From positions 1-13,859 of the forward strand of contig JBFHES010000111.1 of assembly GCA_041584015.1 (NCBI GenBank): a stretch of 13,859 bases of DNA, in the 5' to 3' direction. This DNA is from JBFHES01 sp041584015 (GTDB lineage: Bacteria > Bacteroidota > Bacteroidia > Bacteroidales > M50B96). Under the pieces are notes generated by a model, which worked only from the letters and a program-made list of their open reading frames with translations, had not been told where the DNA came from and did no database searches. The translations under genes and the position numbers were made by a program. Numbering within the stretch: position 1 is the stretch's first letter; each line of letters opens with the position of its first letter. Shown here piece by piece: positions 1 through 7,945 of the stretch.

Positions 1-2870
1 AGTGGCGTTTCGTCGCTCACAAATACAATTTGTGATTGATTGTTTTTTACGGCGGCAAAGTTCTGTATTGTATTCCAATCTGCCGAGCTTCCTTCCAGTT
101 GATTGATTCCCGGATAGACAACTCCACCCTGCGCTTCAAATGCTAAGTTACCACCATCCAGCTTAAAAGGAAAAGCAACGTAAACTCCTTCGGGACTTGT
201 TACAGGCAGCTTAACCATGGAATACAGGAATTCAATCTTTTTTTGATAATGATACAACCTGATTTCAATGTTAACGCCGCGCTCATCGGCACAAACAGGC
301 ATATCTCCATTCAGGAACAGGCTGTTGTAAATTGCCCCATTTTCTTTCTTAACTACACTGATATTTTGGAGCAATGTTCTTTTCATTCCCAGCGGCTTAT
401 ACATCGTGTCTCTGTTTGAGCTGGTCAGACGTTCCATTTCATGCCGATTGTCAAGTTCTTCATAAATAAACTGTCCTAAACTTAAAGTATCAGCAGGATC
501 GATGAGTTCCTTTTGCAGGTATCTATCGACGATACTTGTTACAACGCCCTTATTCTCATCAATGCTTATTTGGTAGTACTTGTTTTCAAAAACTTCCTTG
601 TTAAACTCAGGATTCGCCTTTGCTTCTTGTCCCGTATTTATTTGCAACGTTTTAAAACCCATCGGAGGAACATCCTCAACCCATAGTCCGAAATATGCGC
701 CTTCCGGCCTTTGATCATATCTTTGATAAGGGATTTCATTATCCTCACTATCTGTAATGGTAAAAGCCTTTCCTTCGGGTATCATTTCATTTTCAAAAAA
801 TAAATTAACCATTCCAGAGCGCTCCCAGTTTAAAGTGTTAAAAACAGCAATGGTTGGCACATTTGATTTACTAAAAGCAGGCTCGATAAAGGCCATTACT
901 TTTTCTTCGAGTGTGTGCGATTTTTTTGCAGCCTCCCAGGCATATGCGGCTTTCATTCCCCACTGATTAATGGTGTTTTGTCCGAGAGGATCAGAAACAC
1001 TCTCGGCGGCACCATGCGTATGTTCATCGTAAAACAGGAGATTGTCGTACACCTGTTCTATCTCTGCTTGTATATTTTCCGGCACCTTCAGCCCAAGGGC
1101 CTTCGCCATTGCTAAAATGGCTGTTGTGCTGGCAATATTTACATGAGTTTCTCTTACCACCTTGGTTTCGTTGGCAGCCGAACCAACACCATCAGTCCAC
1201 CAGTCGGGCCAGGCAACTTCTTGCACGGGTAATTCATCCGCATGTTGTTCATCCAGATAAATCATGAAATCTCTGGCCAGCGCAGTTCTTAACTTTGGCC
1301 ATTCATACTTTTCGTTCCATGCTTTAATAATTTCACAAGCCGCCGTTGATGGAGGGGAATTATCTGTAGTATATCCCGAAAATTGCAGTGCAACCTTATC
1401 ATAGGGATAATCTTTTTCTTCCAGACTGCTTAAGTACTGCGATAAGTTATTTCTTAAAATATCCTGCTGCCCGGAGGTAATGCCCAACGTATTTGCATGC
1501 TGATAGTGTTCACTTCTGTATGCCAATAATCGATTGCCTGCAGGCGATTGCCACCAAAATGAAGTAGGTTTATTAAATGGTTTACGAGCCCTGTGTGCAT
1601 GAACGCCCATGTTCAAATATTTCACACTGGTATTGTTATAATAATCAACCAAACACCAGGCAATTCCGTTTACGTCATTTTGCATTGCAGTGGTAACATC
1701 TATTCCCTTGTTTTTTAAAAACCGTAAGGTTTTTGTCTGTGCTGCAAGTGCCGACTCATCTACAATTTCGGAATAGTTTAGAAACATTCCGGTCGCTTCT
1801 ATTCGTCCTTCCTTTAATCGGTCTAAAAGACGATCGATCTGTTCCTGTGGCCTGCTTTTCAAATATTCTCTTACCGACCAAGATGTTTCACAGGTCCAAC
1901 GGAATTTTGAAGCATCAGGAAAATGGTCTGTTTGATCGCAATAGTCAAGTGCATGGTCAATAAATCTAAGATGCTCTGGAAGGATCTCTGTTTGGGGTCT
2001 GGTATAGCCAATATCCGTGTGGGTGTGCTGTACCAAAAAGATTTCCCATTCTCTTATCGGTTCAATAACAAACTCCTTTTGCACTGGTTTTTTACCGCTT
2101 ACTTTTATTTCAGCTGTATAAGATGATGCTTCTTCAACTTTAGGCAGATAAATTTCAACTTTATTGAAACCAGCTTGCAGCCTGTGTTCTGCTTTTATGT
2201 CTCCAATTGTAATCTTGGCTTTCGCCTCTTCTCCAATATGAATAAAATCGACGCTGATGGAATGAAACAATTCACCATTTCTTTTAGCGACTACCTTATT
2301 TTGATAAATGTCTATTTTTTCTTCAATCGAAGCTTTGAAGGTCATAAACCAAGCAGCATTGTCTTTGGATGTTGATGTGATTTTCAGGTGAGCGGCCTCT
2401 CCTCTTTTTATTGCTTTTACCGGCAATTTGAGAATCGCAAAACCCATCTGATCCTTATGCTTATCCAGCATGGTTACATTAAGGGTAAATTCAGCGCCAT
2501 CCGCTCCTTTTAGCTTCTTCATACCCATATCGGAGCCAGGTGAGTTACGAAACGAAAACCACTGTTTGCCATTTACCCATAAATGAAAGTCAGCAGGATT
2601 TGGTGCTACGTCCATTCCGAACATCCATATATAAGTAACATACTTTCCCGTATAATTTTGTGGAACCATCTCCGCCTTCCATTCAAGCGGCGAAAAGTCA
2701 TCCTGCCCACGCATAAGCAAACATGTATTTACATCCGGAAGCGGTGAATGGTAACCAAATCGTTTGCCATTAACTTCTTCCATATACCCCTGAAAGTAAG
2801 TTTGGGAATTTTGGCCAACAACAAGGCTATTGATGAGTATGAATAGTGCTAACAATAATTTCTCTTTCAT
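1..2870 (-). CDS. Secreted GH38 alpha-mannosidase-like glycoside hydrolase, C-terminus cut by window edge
   Basis: An uninterrupted reading frame runs from ATG at 2868-2870 to the window edge, 956 codons with no stop, so the C-terminus lies outside. Residues 1-19 form a signal peptide (MKEK, hydrophobic core, then VVG before QN). Residues 20-275 are beta-rich and look like an accessory sugar-binding region. The catalytic part starts near 276 with HTHTDIGYT (282-290). H284 and D286 match the zinc ligands of GH38 (H90/D92 in Golgi mannosidase II). D399, in MQNDVNG, lies 113 residues after D286, close to the 112-residue D92-D204 nucleophile spacing in that enzyme. H617-T-H619 is a candidate for the remaining zinc ligand. 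By family it should cleave alpha-mannosides in the periplasm or outside the cell; the substrate is not visible. A 325-bp gap separates it from the upstream gene, so it is probably its own transcription unit. Family call good, specificity unknown. Confidence 0.85.
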   Translation of the reverse strand, partial: MKEKLLLALFILINSLVVGQNSQTYFQGYMEEVNGKRFGYHSPLPDVNTCLLMRGQDDFSPLEWKAEMVPQNYTGKYVTYIWMFGMDVAPNPADFHLWVNGKQWFSFRNSPGSDMGMKKLKGADGAEFTLNVTMLDKHKDQMGFAILKLPVKAIKRGEAAHLKITSTSKDNAAWFMTFKASIEEKIDIYQNKVVAKRNGELFHSISVDFIHIGEEAKAKITIGDIKAEHRLQAGFNKVEIYLPKVEEASSYTAEIKVSGKKPVQKEFVIEPIREWEIFLVQHTHTDIGYTRPQTEILPEHLRFIDHALDYCDQTDHFPDASKFRWTCETSWSVREYLKSRPQEQIDRLLDRLKEGRIEATGMFLNYSEIVDESALAAQTKTLRFLKNKGIDVTTAMQNDVNGIAWCLVDYYNNTSVKYLNMGVHAHRARKPFNKPTSFWWQSPAGNRLLAYRSEHYQHANTLGITSGQQDILRNNLSQYLSSLEEKDYPYDKVALQFSGYTTDNSPPSTAACEIIKAWNEKYEWPKLRTALARDFMIYLDEQHADELPVQEVAWPDWWTDGVGSAANETKVVRETHVNIASTTAILAMAKALGLKVPENIQAEIEQVYDNLLFYDEHTHGAAESVSDPLGQNTINQWGMKAAYAWEAAKKSHTLEEKVMAFIEPAFSKSNVPTIAVFNTLNWERSGMVNLFFENEMIPEGKAFTITDSEDNEIPYQRYDQRPEGAYFGLWVEDVPPMGFKTLQINTGQEAKANPEFNKEVFENKYYQISIDENKGVVTSIVDRYLQKELIDPADTLSLGQFIYEELDNRHEMERLTSSNRDTMYKPLGMKRTLLQNISVVKKENGAIYNSLFLNGDMPVCADERGVNIEIRLYHYQKKIEFLYSMVKLPVTSPEGVYVAFPFKLDGGNLAFEAQGGVVYPGINQLEGSSADWNTIQNFAAVKNNQSQIVFVSDETP

Positions 2871-3195
2871 TATAAGATCTGATATTTACAATAATTGTTT
2901 CTCGGTTTTTGCCGGGAAAGCCAGCCCCCGCTACTCTACTTAATTAGATAGAATTCTCAGCTGGTTCTAAACTACATAAAAAATGCCCGAATTTAAAAAT
3001 CAAAATCGTTGTATGCAATGTAAACTCAAATTACAGTCTATAATAGTTATTGCTAATTAAGGGAAGTATACAGAGTAAAAAAGTTAAGTCTATAAAACAA
3101 AACAGAGTTTTAGGAATTAATTCCTATCAAAGCTTAACCATTTTTGCTATTTATACAGAATCAAACTTAATTTATCATTGGTCCTCATAGGGACT
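2871..3195. other. Intergenic region upstream of the GH38 gene
   Basis: This 325-bp AT-rich stretch lies between the 3' end of the LOG-family gene and the start of the GH38 gene, both on the minus strand. I see no coding frame or RNA gene. It holds a perfect 16-bp palindrome (3111-3126) and a weak 4-bp hairpin (3181-3194). It should also carry the GH38 promoter, but no convincing -33/-7 pair of the Bacteroidota type could be picked out. Confidence 0.6.
3111..3126. repeat. Perfect 16-bp palindrome
   Basis: TAGGAATTAATTCCTA is an exact dyad with no spacer. It lies about 70 bp past the stop of the LOG-family gene and about 240 bp before the GH38 start. The absence of a loop argues against an ordinary hairpin terminator and is more like an operator for a dimeric regulator. 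Function is inference. Confidence 0.5.
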
Positions 3196-4311
3196 TTACT
3201 CCTTCGCTTGAAACTTTTCAATTGCTAAGACAACTGCCTGACCATCGTCGCATTTAGACAAAAGAATATTCTCGTATCTCCCATCCTTTATCATTTGCTC
3301 AAAGAATGGTATTACCGGTCTTTCGATTGTCCAATATGATGTATTCAGGAAAACCATTGGACTTGCATAGCCATAACTCAAGTAATGATTCTGAGTAGCA
3401 TCTTGAAATATTTCCTGAATTGTTCCGGCACTTCCAGGCGCAAAAATAACGCCTCCCTTAGCTATCGCTAACAAACCTTCTTCTCTTACACTATTTGCAA
3501 AATATTTTGCAATATCTGTTGCAAATGGAGTTGGTGGCTCGTGACCATATAACCATGTAGGAATTCCTAAACTTCGATAATCAGACCTAGGATATAATTC
3601 AAGTACTTCGAAAGCTTTATCAAGCCATAATTCATGCTTATAACTTGGAGCTTCTGATAGAATTTCAATTGAATCAATTAAATCGCTTTCTTCTTTTCCT
3701 GCTAACCAAGCACCTAGATGAGTAGCTTCCATAGCTCCTGGCCCTCCTCCGGAAATCATAAAATAACCTAGTTCACTTAGCTTCTTGCTTATTCTGGCAA
3801 TTTCAGCGTAATTCACATCATTTCTTAAAAGACCATGACCTCCCATAATGGCAACTATCTTCTTTTCATTGTACTCATTTATTAGATCATACAATGCGTC
3901 AGAAATAGAATGATCATGTAGTCTTCTGCTCAATGTTTCCCGAATATCATCGGCTTCTTTGCCACTGTTTAGATAGTGCTCATAAACAATACTATCCAGA
4001 GTATTTTTATAGCTTTCTGGCTTACCCGTTTTATAATTAGAGAATAAAGTTTCTCTGGTATATAATGAATTAATAAAAGGATTGTAAGGAGCCGGAATAG
4101 CTGGAAATATGAAGCAATCATCCATGATGCAAGAATTTAATTCCGCTGGAATATTGCAACCTAGGAAAATACAATCTCTAAAGGTTTTCTGTATAGCTGC
4201 ACTTAGATGGTTTTGGAAATTTAAATTCTGAAATGCAAATGATTTCATCATTTCCTGATTTTCTAAAAAGCTGCTCAATTCTGCATCTGACTCAATCTCT
4301 ATATACTTCAT
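3196..4311 (-). CDS. LOG-family (lysine decarboxylase-like) Rossmann-fold nucleotide-binding protein
   Basis: This 371-residue protein has a Rossmann-type core from about residue 150. The motifs are IMGGHG (155-160), GGGPGAMEA (188-196) and PGSAGTIQE (292-300). The last is the LOG-type PGGxGTxxE phosphate-binding signature with the second Gly replaced by Ser. Characterised LOG proteins hydrolyse nucleoside 5'-monophosphates to base plus ribose 5-phosphate, but activity in this subfamily cannot be read from sequence. Residues 1-150 are an extension absent from the usual 180-250-residue LOG proteins. Its first part (about 25-70) has alternating hydrophobic/Phe positions and several Cys. There is no signal peptide, so it is cytoplasmic. 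ATG at 4311 has no Shine-Dalgarno. A 143-bp gap from the upstream MscS gene suggests a separate or loosely linked unit. Older 'lysine decarboxylase' labels for such proteins are misleading. Confidence 0.8.
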   Translation of the reverse strand: MKYIEIESDAELSSFLENQEMMKSFAFQNLNFQNHLSAAIQKTFRDCIFLGCNIPAELNSCIMDDCFIFPAIPAPYNPFINSLYTRETLFSNYKTGKPESYKNTLDSIVYEHYLNSGKEADDIRETLSRRLHDHSISDALYDLINEYNEKKIVAIMGGHGLLRNDVNYAEIARISKKLSELGYFMISGGGPGAMEATHLGAWLAGKEESDLIDSIEILSEAPSYKHELWLDKAFEVLELYPRSDYRSLGIPTWLYGHEPPTPFATDIAKYFANSVREEGLLAIAKGGVIFAPGSAGTIQEIFQDATQNHYLSYGYASPMVFLNTSYWTIERPVIPFFEQMIKDGRYENILLSKCDDGQAVVLAIEKFQAKE

Positions 4312-4454
4312 ATAATAATACTTAGTTAACTCTAGTAGGTGCTAATATATAAATGTAAACTTTTTTATTTTTATCCGGTAGCTTAAGTATAGTTAAATGC
4401 CTCTTAAGATATAATACCAAAGCACGACAATCACCAGTATCAGCAAGAATAATA

Positions 4455-5336
4455 TTATTTAGTGACAGTCTCTTTCTCAATCTCATAATTTATTGAAACC
4501 ATCCAGTCGGCATAAGAAGGGTCGATCTTTTTTATAGCCTGAAGCAGTTCTTGCTTAAATGTACTTTCTATTGGAGCGCCTCTGCCCGGCCAGATTTGAA
4601 ATATCATTCTAAGAATCTCATTACTATTATTTGTGCTAAGCATCCTGGATTTTGGTACTTGATTAACTAGAATGTTTGGATACTTATGGGGAACAATAGT
4701 TAGCATCCTGCTCACCTTACTAGTGATTTTTTGTTTAATGTTCAAATCTCCCGGAAGAATAATATCAAGTTGGCAATTAATATGCTTTTTAGGGTAATTT
4801 ATTACCACATTTATGTTTCGGTTTGGAATATAAACTTTTGCACCATTTGCATTATCAAATATAACAAAGCGCATACCTATGGAACTAATAATTCCAGTTT
4901 GACCATTTATCTCAACCATATCTCCTATATCAATTTGATTTGAAACGATGAGGGTAAAGCCAGTAACCATATCTTGAACAATACCTTGCGATCCAAAACC
5001 AACTGCAAGACCGATAACTGAGGCGCTTGCAATATAAGCCGTTAAAGAAATACCTAATTCTTTAAGCGCATAACCAATTGCTAAAAAGTATATAATAAAT
5101 ACCAATACACTTGTTAGCAAACTAATAACCGATAAAAATTTGGGTGTAGATTTACTTCTACTTTTCGTATGAAACAGTTTACTTCCTTTTTTTATAATAA
5201 TTACTAATAAATGGGCTATAATAGCAATAGCTAAAATAAGGAGCACACGCTTTCCTATTGTTTGAAATTGCGGCAATGTATTACTGATCTTTAGAAGCAT
5301 CATAAGTAAATATTTACAAGTTAATTGCTCTATCAT
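4455..5336 (-). CDS. Small-conductance mechanosensitive channel, MscS family (copy 2)
   Basis: MscS-type channel of about 293 residues. Hydrophobic segments lie near 31-48 and 69-91, followed by a pore helix near 98-130 rich in Gly/Ala (ASASVIGLAVGFGSQGIVQD). The beta-domain signature follows: IDIGDMVEINGQTG, then the VYIPNRN element. By family it opens under membrane tension and releases solutes during hypo-osmotic shock, in the inner membrane. The frame extends one codon further to a GTG at 5339. I prefer the ATG at 5334-5336; Met codons 11 and 12 residues further in are also possible. It is the last gene of the eight-gene run, 51 bp after the PepSY-like gene. It differs clearly from the other MscS gene in this window, so it is not a recent duplicate. 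Confidence 0.88.
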   Translation of the reverse strand: MIEQLTCKYLLMMLLKISNTLPQFQTIGKRVLLILAIAIIAHLLVIIIKKGSKLFHTKSRSKSTPKFLSVISLLTSVLVFIIYFLAIGYALKELGISLTAYIASASVIGLAVGFGSQGIVQDMVTGFTLIVSNQIDIGDMVEINGQTGIISSIGMRFVIFDNANGAKVYIPNRNINVVINYPKKHINCQLDIILPGDLNIKQKITSKVSRMLTIVPHKYPNILVNQVPKSRMLSTNNSNEILRMIFQIWPGRGAPIESTFKQELLQAIKKIDPSYADWMVSINYEIEKETVTK

Positions 5337-5387
5337 CACTTATTTTGCAATGAAGCAAGTTGAGGCAAGAAGCAATGAAATTTCTCA

Positions 5388-5975
5388 TTAATTTGATTCA
5401 GTACTATTCAATTCTTTTACCTGAATAATATTACCTTCTGCATCCATTCTTAGAATTTTAGCCTGTAGCCCCTTGTAAACTTGGAATCGATATATTTCTA
5501 CAGGCCATGCCGGGGATAGTAGCATTTCTTTGGTATTAGAGATTTTCCAGCCAGCGTATTTTGACAGCTTTAATGTGTCAAGGATAGCCATAGGAAGTCC
5601 CTTAATTTTCGTTCGCGTCTCATACCAATAGCCAGATCTGTTGTAGATTGCTCTACTTAATTCTCCGGGATTTGCACTAAACTCAACTTCGAAATAGTTA
5701 GGCTTTTCATACGTATAGATAATTACCGTTCGCTTACCATACCAGCCATAATACCAATCGGAGCTATAATCATTCTGCCAATAAGTTAAATGTGTAACAT
5801 ACCAGCTATGCAAAAGAACACTCGGGTACTGTTCCTTGAACGTATTTAAAACTAGCTTAGGAATTGATTTTTCACTGGCAGCTTGTCTTTGAGCTACTGC
5901 ATTTTGCGCGTACCCCGTAAAAGTTGCTCCAATAAAAGAGACGATTAGAAGCACAATTCTTAGTCGTTTTAGCAT
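5388..5975 (-). CDS. Exported PepSY-like (BLIP-like fold) periplasmic protein
   Basis: A 195-residue protein with a clear signal peptide: MLKRLR, a hydrophobic stretch to about residue 19, then a likely cleavage after GYAQ near 24. There is no lipobox Cys, so it should be soluble in the periplasm. The mature part reads as two PepSY-like repeats. The first has VLNTFKEQYPSV, an aromatic strand, YFEVEFS, then SRAIYNRSGYW. The second has LPMAILDTLKL, GWKISNTKEM, YRFQVYKG, then ILRMDAEGNII. This resembles the Bacteroidota PepSY-like/DUF2874 proteins, whose role is unknown. The insert at 58-84 is very rich in Tyr and Trp. It sits between two MscS genes (21 bp from the upstream one, 51 bp to the downstream one), so it could act with those channels; that is inference from context only. 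Confidence 0.7.
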   Translation of the reverse strand: MLKRLRIVLLIVSFIGATFTGYAQNAVAQRQAASEKSIPKLVLNTFKEQYPSVLLHSWYVTHLTYWQNDYSSDWYYGWYGKRTVIIYTYEKPNYFEVEFSANPGELSRAIYNRSGYWYETRTKIKGLPMAILDTLKLSKYAGWKISNTKEMLLSPAWPVEIYRFQVYKGLQAKILRMDAEGNIIQVKELNSTESN

Positions 5976-5996
5976 GCTTGTAAATTTATTATGTTG

Positions 5997-6860
5997 TTAA
6001 AATTCATTTTCTGAGTCAAACCTGACATCGTTTGTTTTCAGGTGCAAATCCATTTGAGGAAAAGGTATGGTGATATTGTTTTCTGCTAATTTCTTATATA
6101 TAATTCTTCGAATATCGCTTTTTACTTTGCTAATTCTAAAGATATTTTTGCTATAAAACAAAACTTGAAAATCTAACGATGAATTTCCAAAATACACTAA
6201 ACGTGCCTCTGTTAATTCCCTATCGGTAATATCTACATGCTCAAAAGCACTCTCTTCCAGAACCTTTATAACCAGATCTACATCACTACCATAGGCAACG
6301 CCAACATCAATTCTAAAACGCGTCTTTTTTGTTTGATGACTCCAATTGATGACTTTGTTTGTTGTTATTAATGAATTTGGAATAATGATAGAGATATCAT
6401 CTGTATTTAATCCTTTTGATGTTCGTAACCCAATGCTTTGAATCCTAACAATGTTGTTATCTATTTCCAAAACATCATCTATTTTAATTGATTGCTCAGA
6501 AAGTAAGATTATTCCAGATACAACATCGTTAAATGTTTGCTGCAGGCCCAAGCCTATTCCAACAAGCAGAGCTGCTGATCCTGCAACTAGCACGGTTACC
6601 TTTATACCAATGGTTTCCAAAATAAACCCAATCGCAATTACCCAGATTACATATTTAATTATTTGAAATAAAGCATAGGTGCTTCCTTTGTCAAGTTTAT
6701 TAAACTTACTTTTACGAGTAAGTGTTTTCTTTATTAGCCATATTACTAATTTAGTAATGAGAAAAATTAATAAGATTGTTACGAGTGTATAAACTCGTAT
6801 AGTATTTTCTCCTATATCAAGAAGCTCGAGCTCTAAAAATGTCTTTATCGTTTCCATCAT
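5997..6860 (-). CDS. Small-conductance mechanosensitive channel, MscS family (copy 1)
   Basis: MscS-type channel of 287 residues. Transmembrane segments lie near 22-44 and 63-84, with a pore helix at about 88-121 (VLVAGSAALLVGIGLGLQQT, then FNDVVSGIILL). The cytoplasmic beta domain begins at IKIDDVLEID and includes IIIPNSLITTNKVINW. The C-terminal part ends in the common FPQMDLHLK element. The predicted role is release of ions and small solutes from the cytoplasm on hypo-osmotic shock. It lies 49 bp after the CNNM-like gene and 21 bp before the PepSY-like gene, consistent with one transcript. Two adjacent ATG codons open the frame; the first (6858-6860) was kept. Identity with the other MscS in this window is low outside the pore and beta domain, suggesting different gating or substrates. 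Confidence 0.9.
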   Translation of the reverse strand: MMETIKTFLELELLDIGENTIRVYTLVTILLIFLITKLVIWLIKKTLTRKSKFNKLDKGSTYALFQIIKYVIWVIAIGFILETIGIKVTVLVAGSAALLVGIGLGLQQTFNDVVSGIILLSEQSIKIDDVLEIDNNIVRIQSIGLRTSKGLNTDDISIIIPNSLITTNKVINWSHQTKKTRFRIDVGVAYGSDVDLVIKVLEESAFEHVDITDRELTEARLVYFGNSSLDFQVLFYSKNIFRISKVKSDIRRIIYKKLAENNITIPFPQMDLHLKTNDVRFDSENEF

Positions 6861-6909
6861 ATCGTTTTATATCGCAGGAAAAAGTTTATTAACAGGCTTA
6901 TTCCAATTT

Positions 6910-7944
6910 TCAATTACTTAAGCCTGATGCTTGTTTTTGCACAATGCCCCTGAGTAATCTTCCTAAAATATCGGCACCCGTGATCACATGTTTCACATCA
7001 CTCCAAAGTAAGATAACATCATTGTCAATTACATCATCCTCGGCATGATCTGGGTCGATTTTTAATAAATGAATTATTTCACCTAAATTCATTTTGCTAT
7101 TATTAATAATTATTGGCTTATGAATAAAATCATGCGGGTTAGCTCGATTTACATCAAACATAGCTGCACGCAAAAAACCATCGGCATCCATTATGTATGT
7201 GGGATCTAATGATTCATTGGTAAAAACAACCCACTTTTCACCTGACGCGTTTATTTGCTTTAAGAACGTTTCATTAGCTTGATTTGAGAATTCTGGAAAA
7301 ACCGGAACTCCATCTGTATGCACAATAGAAACAATACTTTTAGGGTTAATAGGTTCTCCTTCGTTACTTACAAGTATGTCATCTAATGAAAGGAAGTTTA
7401 TTGCTCCAGTACCTTCGGTATGATTAATTTCGCTTTCGGTATCGTCAACATGCATTTTAAGGAATAGTTTTATTTTCCTTTCCTTAAAAAACTCCATAGT
7501 TTCTCGTCCTAACCATGCATCAAGCAACAGTGCACTTGGTTTTGCCACAGGAAATAAAACAAATTGGTAGAATTTTAAGACAGGCGCTAACAACGATGCC
7601 ATTCGTAATGAATTACGCGAGAAATATGCTTGTGGAATTATTTCACCAAATAGGGTAATAATTATTGTCGAAAACATAAACGAAGCAACACCTGCCATAA
7701 CAGAATCAGACAATAAGGTTAACAAAACGTTGATACCCACATTACCCCATAATATCGTTGTTAGTAAAAAGTTTGAATCTTCTCTCATCTTCAATACTTT
7801 GCCAGCACCTTTTGAGCTTGCATTATCTGCCTCAATTTCTAAACGTAAACGGGTAAAACTAAAGAACGCCAGATTTAGGCCTGAAAACATGGCTGATTGG
7901 GTTACGCAGAATAATATCCCTAACCATGTAAATAATTCATTCAT
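6910..7944 (-). CDS. CNNM/DUF21-type membrane protein (CorC/HlyC family, putative Mg2+ exporter or sensor)
   Basis: 344 residues from ATG at 7942-7944. The N-terminal CNNM (DUF21) membrane domain spans about 1-145, with SGLNLAFFSFTRLRLE (21-36), a Gly/Asn-containing second helix (ILWGNVGINVLL) and the conserved FGEIIPQA (99-106). A degenerate CBS pair follows, about 190-255 and 280-335 (DGVPVFPEF, then VITGADILGRLL). CNNM/CorC relatives export or regulate Mg2+; transport here is inferred from the family. There is no CorC-HlyC C-terminal domain, so the protein is shorter than the roughly 430-residue CorC exporters. The frame could start at 8070, but that would overlap the CorA gene by 125 bp. 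Starting at 7944 leaves exactly 1 nt after the CorA stop (TAATATG), the normal arrangement for coupled genes, and it places the membrane helix at the N-terminus. Confidence 0.85.
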   Translation of the reverse strand: MNELFTWLGILFCVTQSAMFSGLNLAFFSFTRLRLEIEADNASSKGAGKVLKMREDSNFLLTTILWGNVGINVLLTLLSDSVMAGVASFMFSTIIITLFGEIIPQAYFSRNSLRMASLLAPVLKFYQFVLFPVAKPSALLLDAWLGRETMEFFKERKIKLFLKMHVDDTESEINHTEGTGAINFLSLDDILVSNEGEPINPKSIVSIVHTDGVPVFPEFSNQANETFLKQINASGEKWVVFTNESLDPTYIMDADGFLRAAMFDVNRANPHDFIHKPIIINNSKMNLGEIIHLLKIDPDHAEDDVIDNDVILLWSDVKHVITGADILGRLLRGIVQKQASGLSN

Positions 7945-7945
7945 A

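Noticed and set aside
757..2375. Several short plus-strand open frames (757-966, 915-1115, 1733-1963, 1923-2126, 2175-2375)
   Set aside because: They lie antisense inside the continuous GH38 reading frame, show no domain motifs, and overlap each other.
2887..2899. Short dyad ACAAT-A-ATTGT upstream of the GH38 start
   Set aside because: Five-bp arms of pure A/T-rich sequence are not distinctive enough to call an operator.
3181..3194. Hairpin GTCC-6 nt-GGAC just after the LOG-gene stop
   Set aside because: The stem has only 4 bp and no clear T-run, which is too weak to call a terminator.
4382..4407. Two CTTAAG hexamers in the gap between the LOG and MscS genes
   Set aside because: Hexamer palindromes this short are expected by chance in AT-rich sequence.
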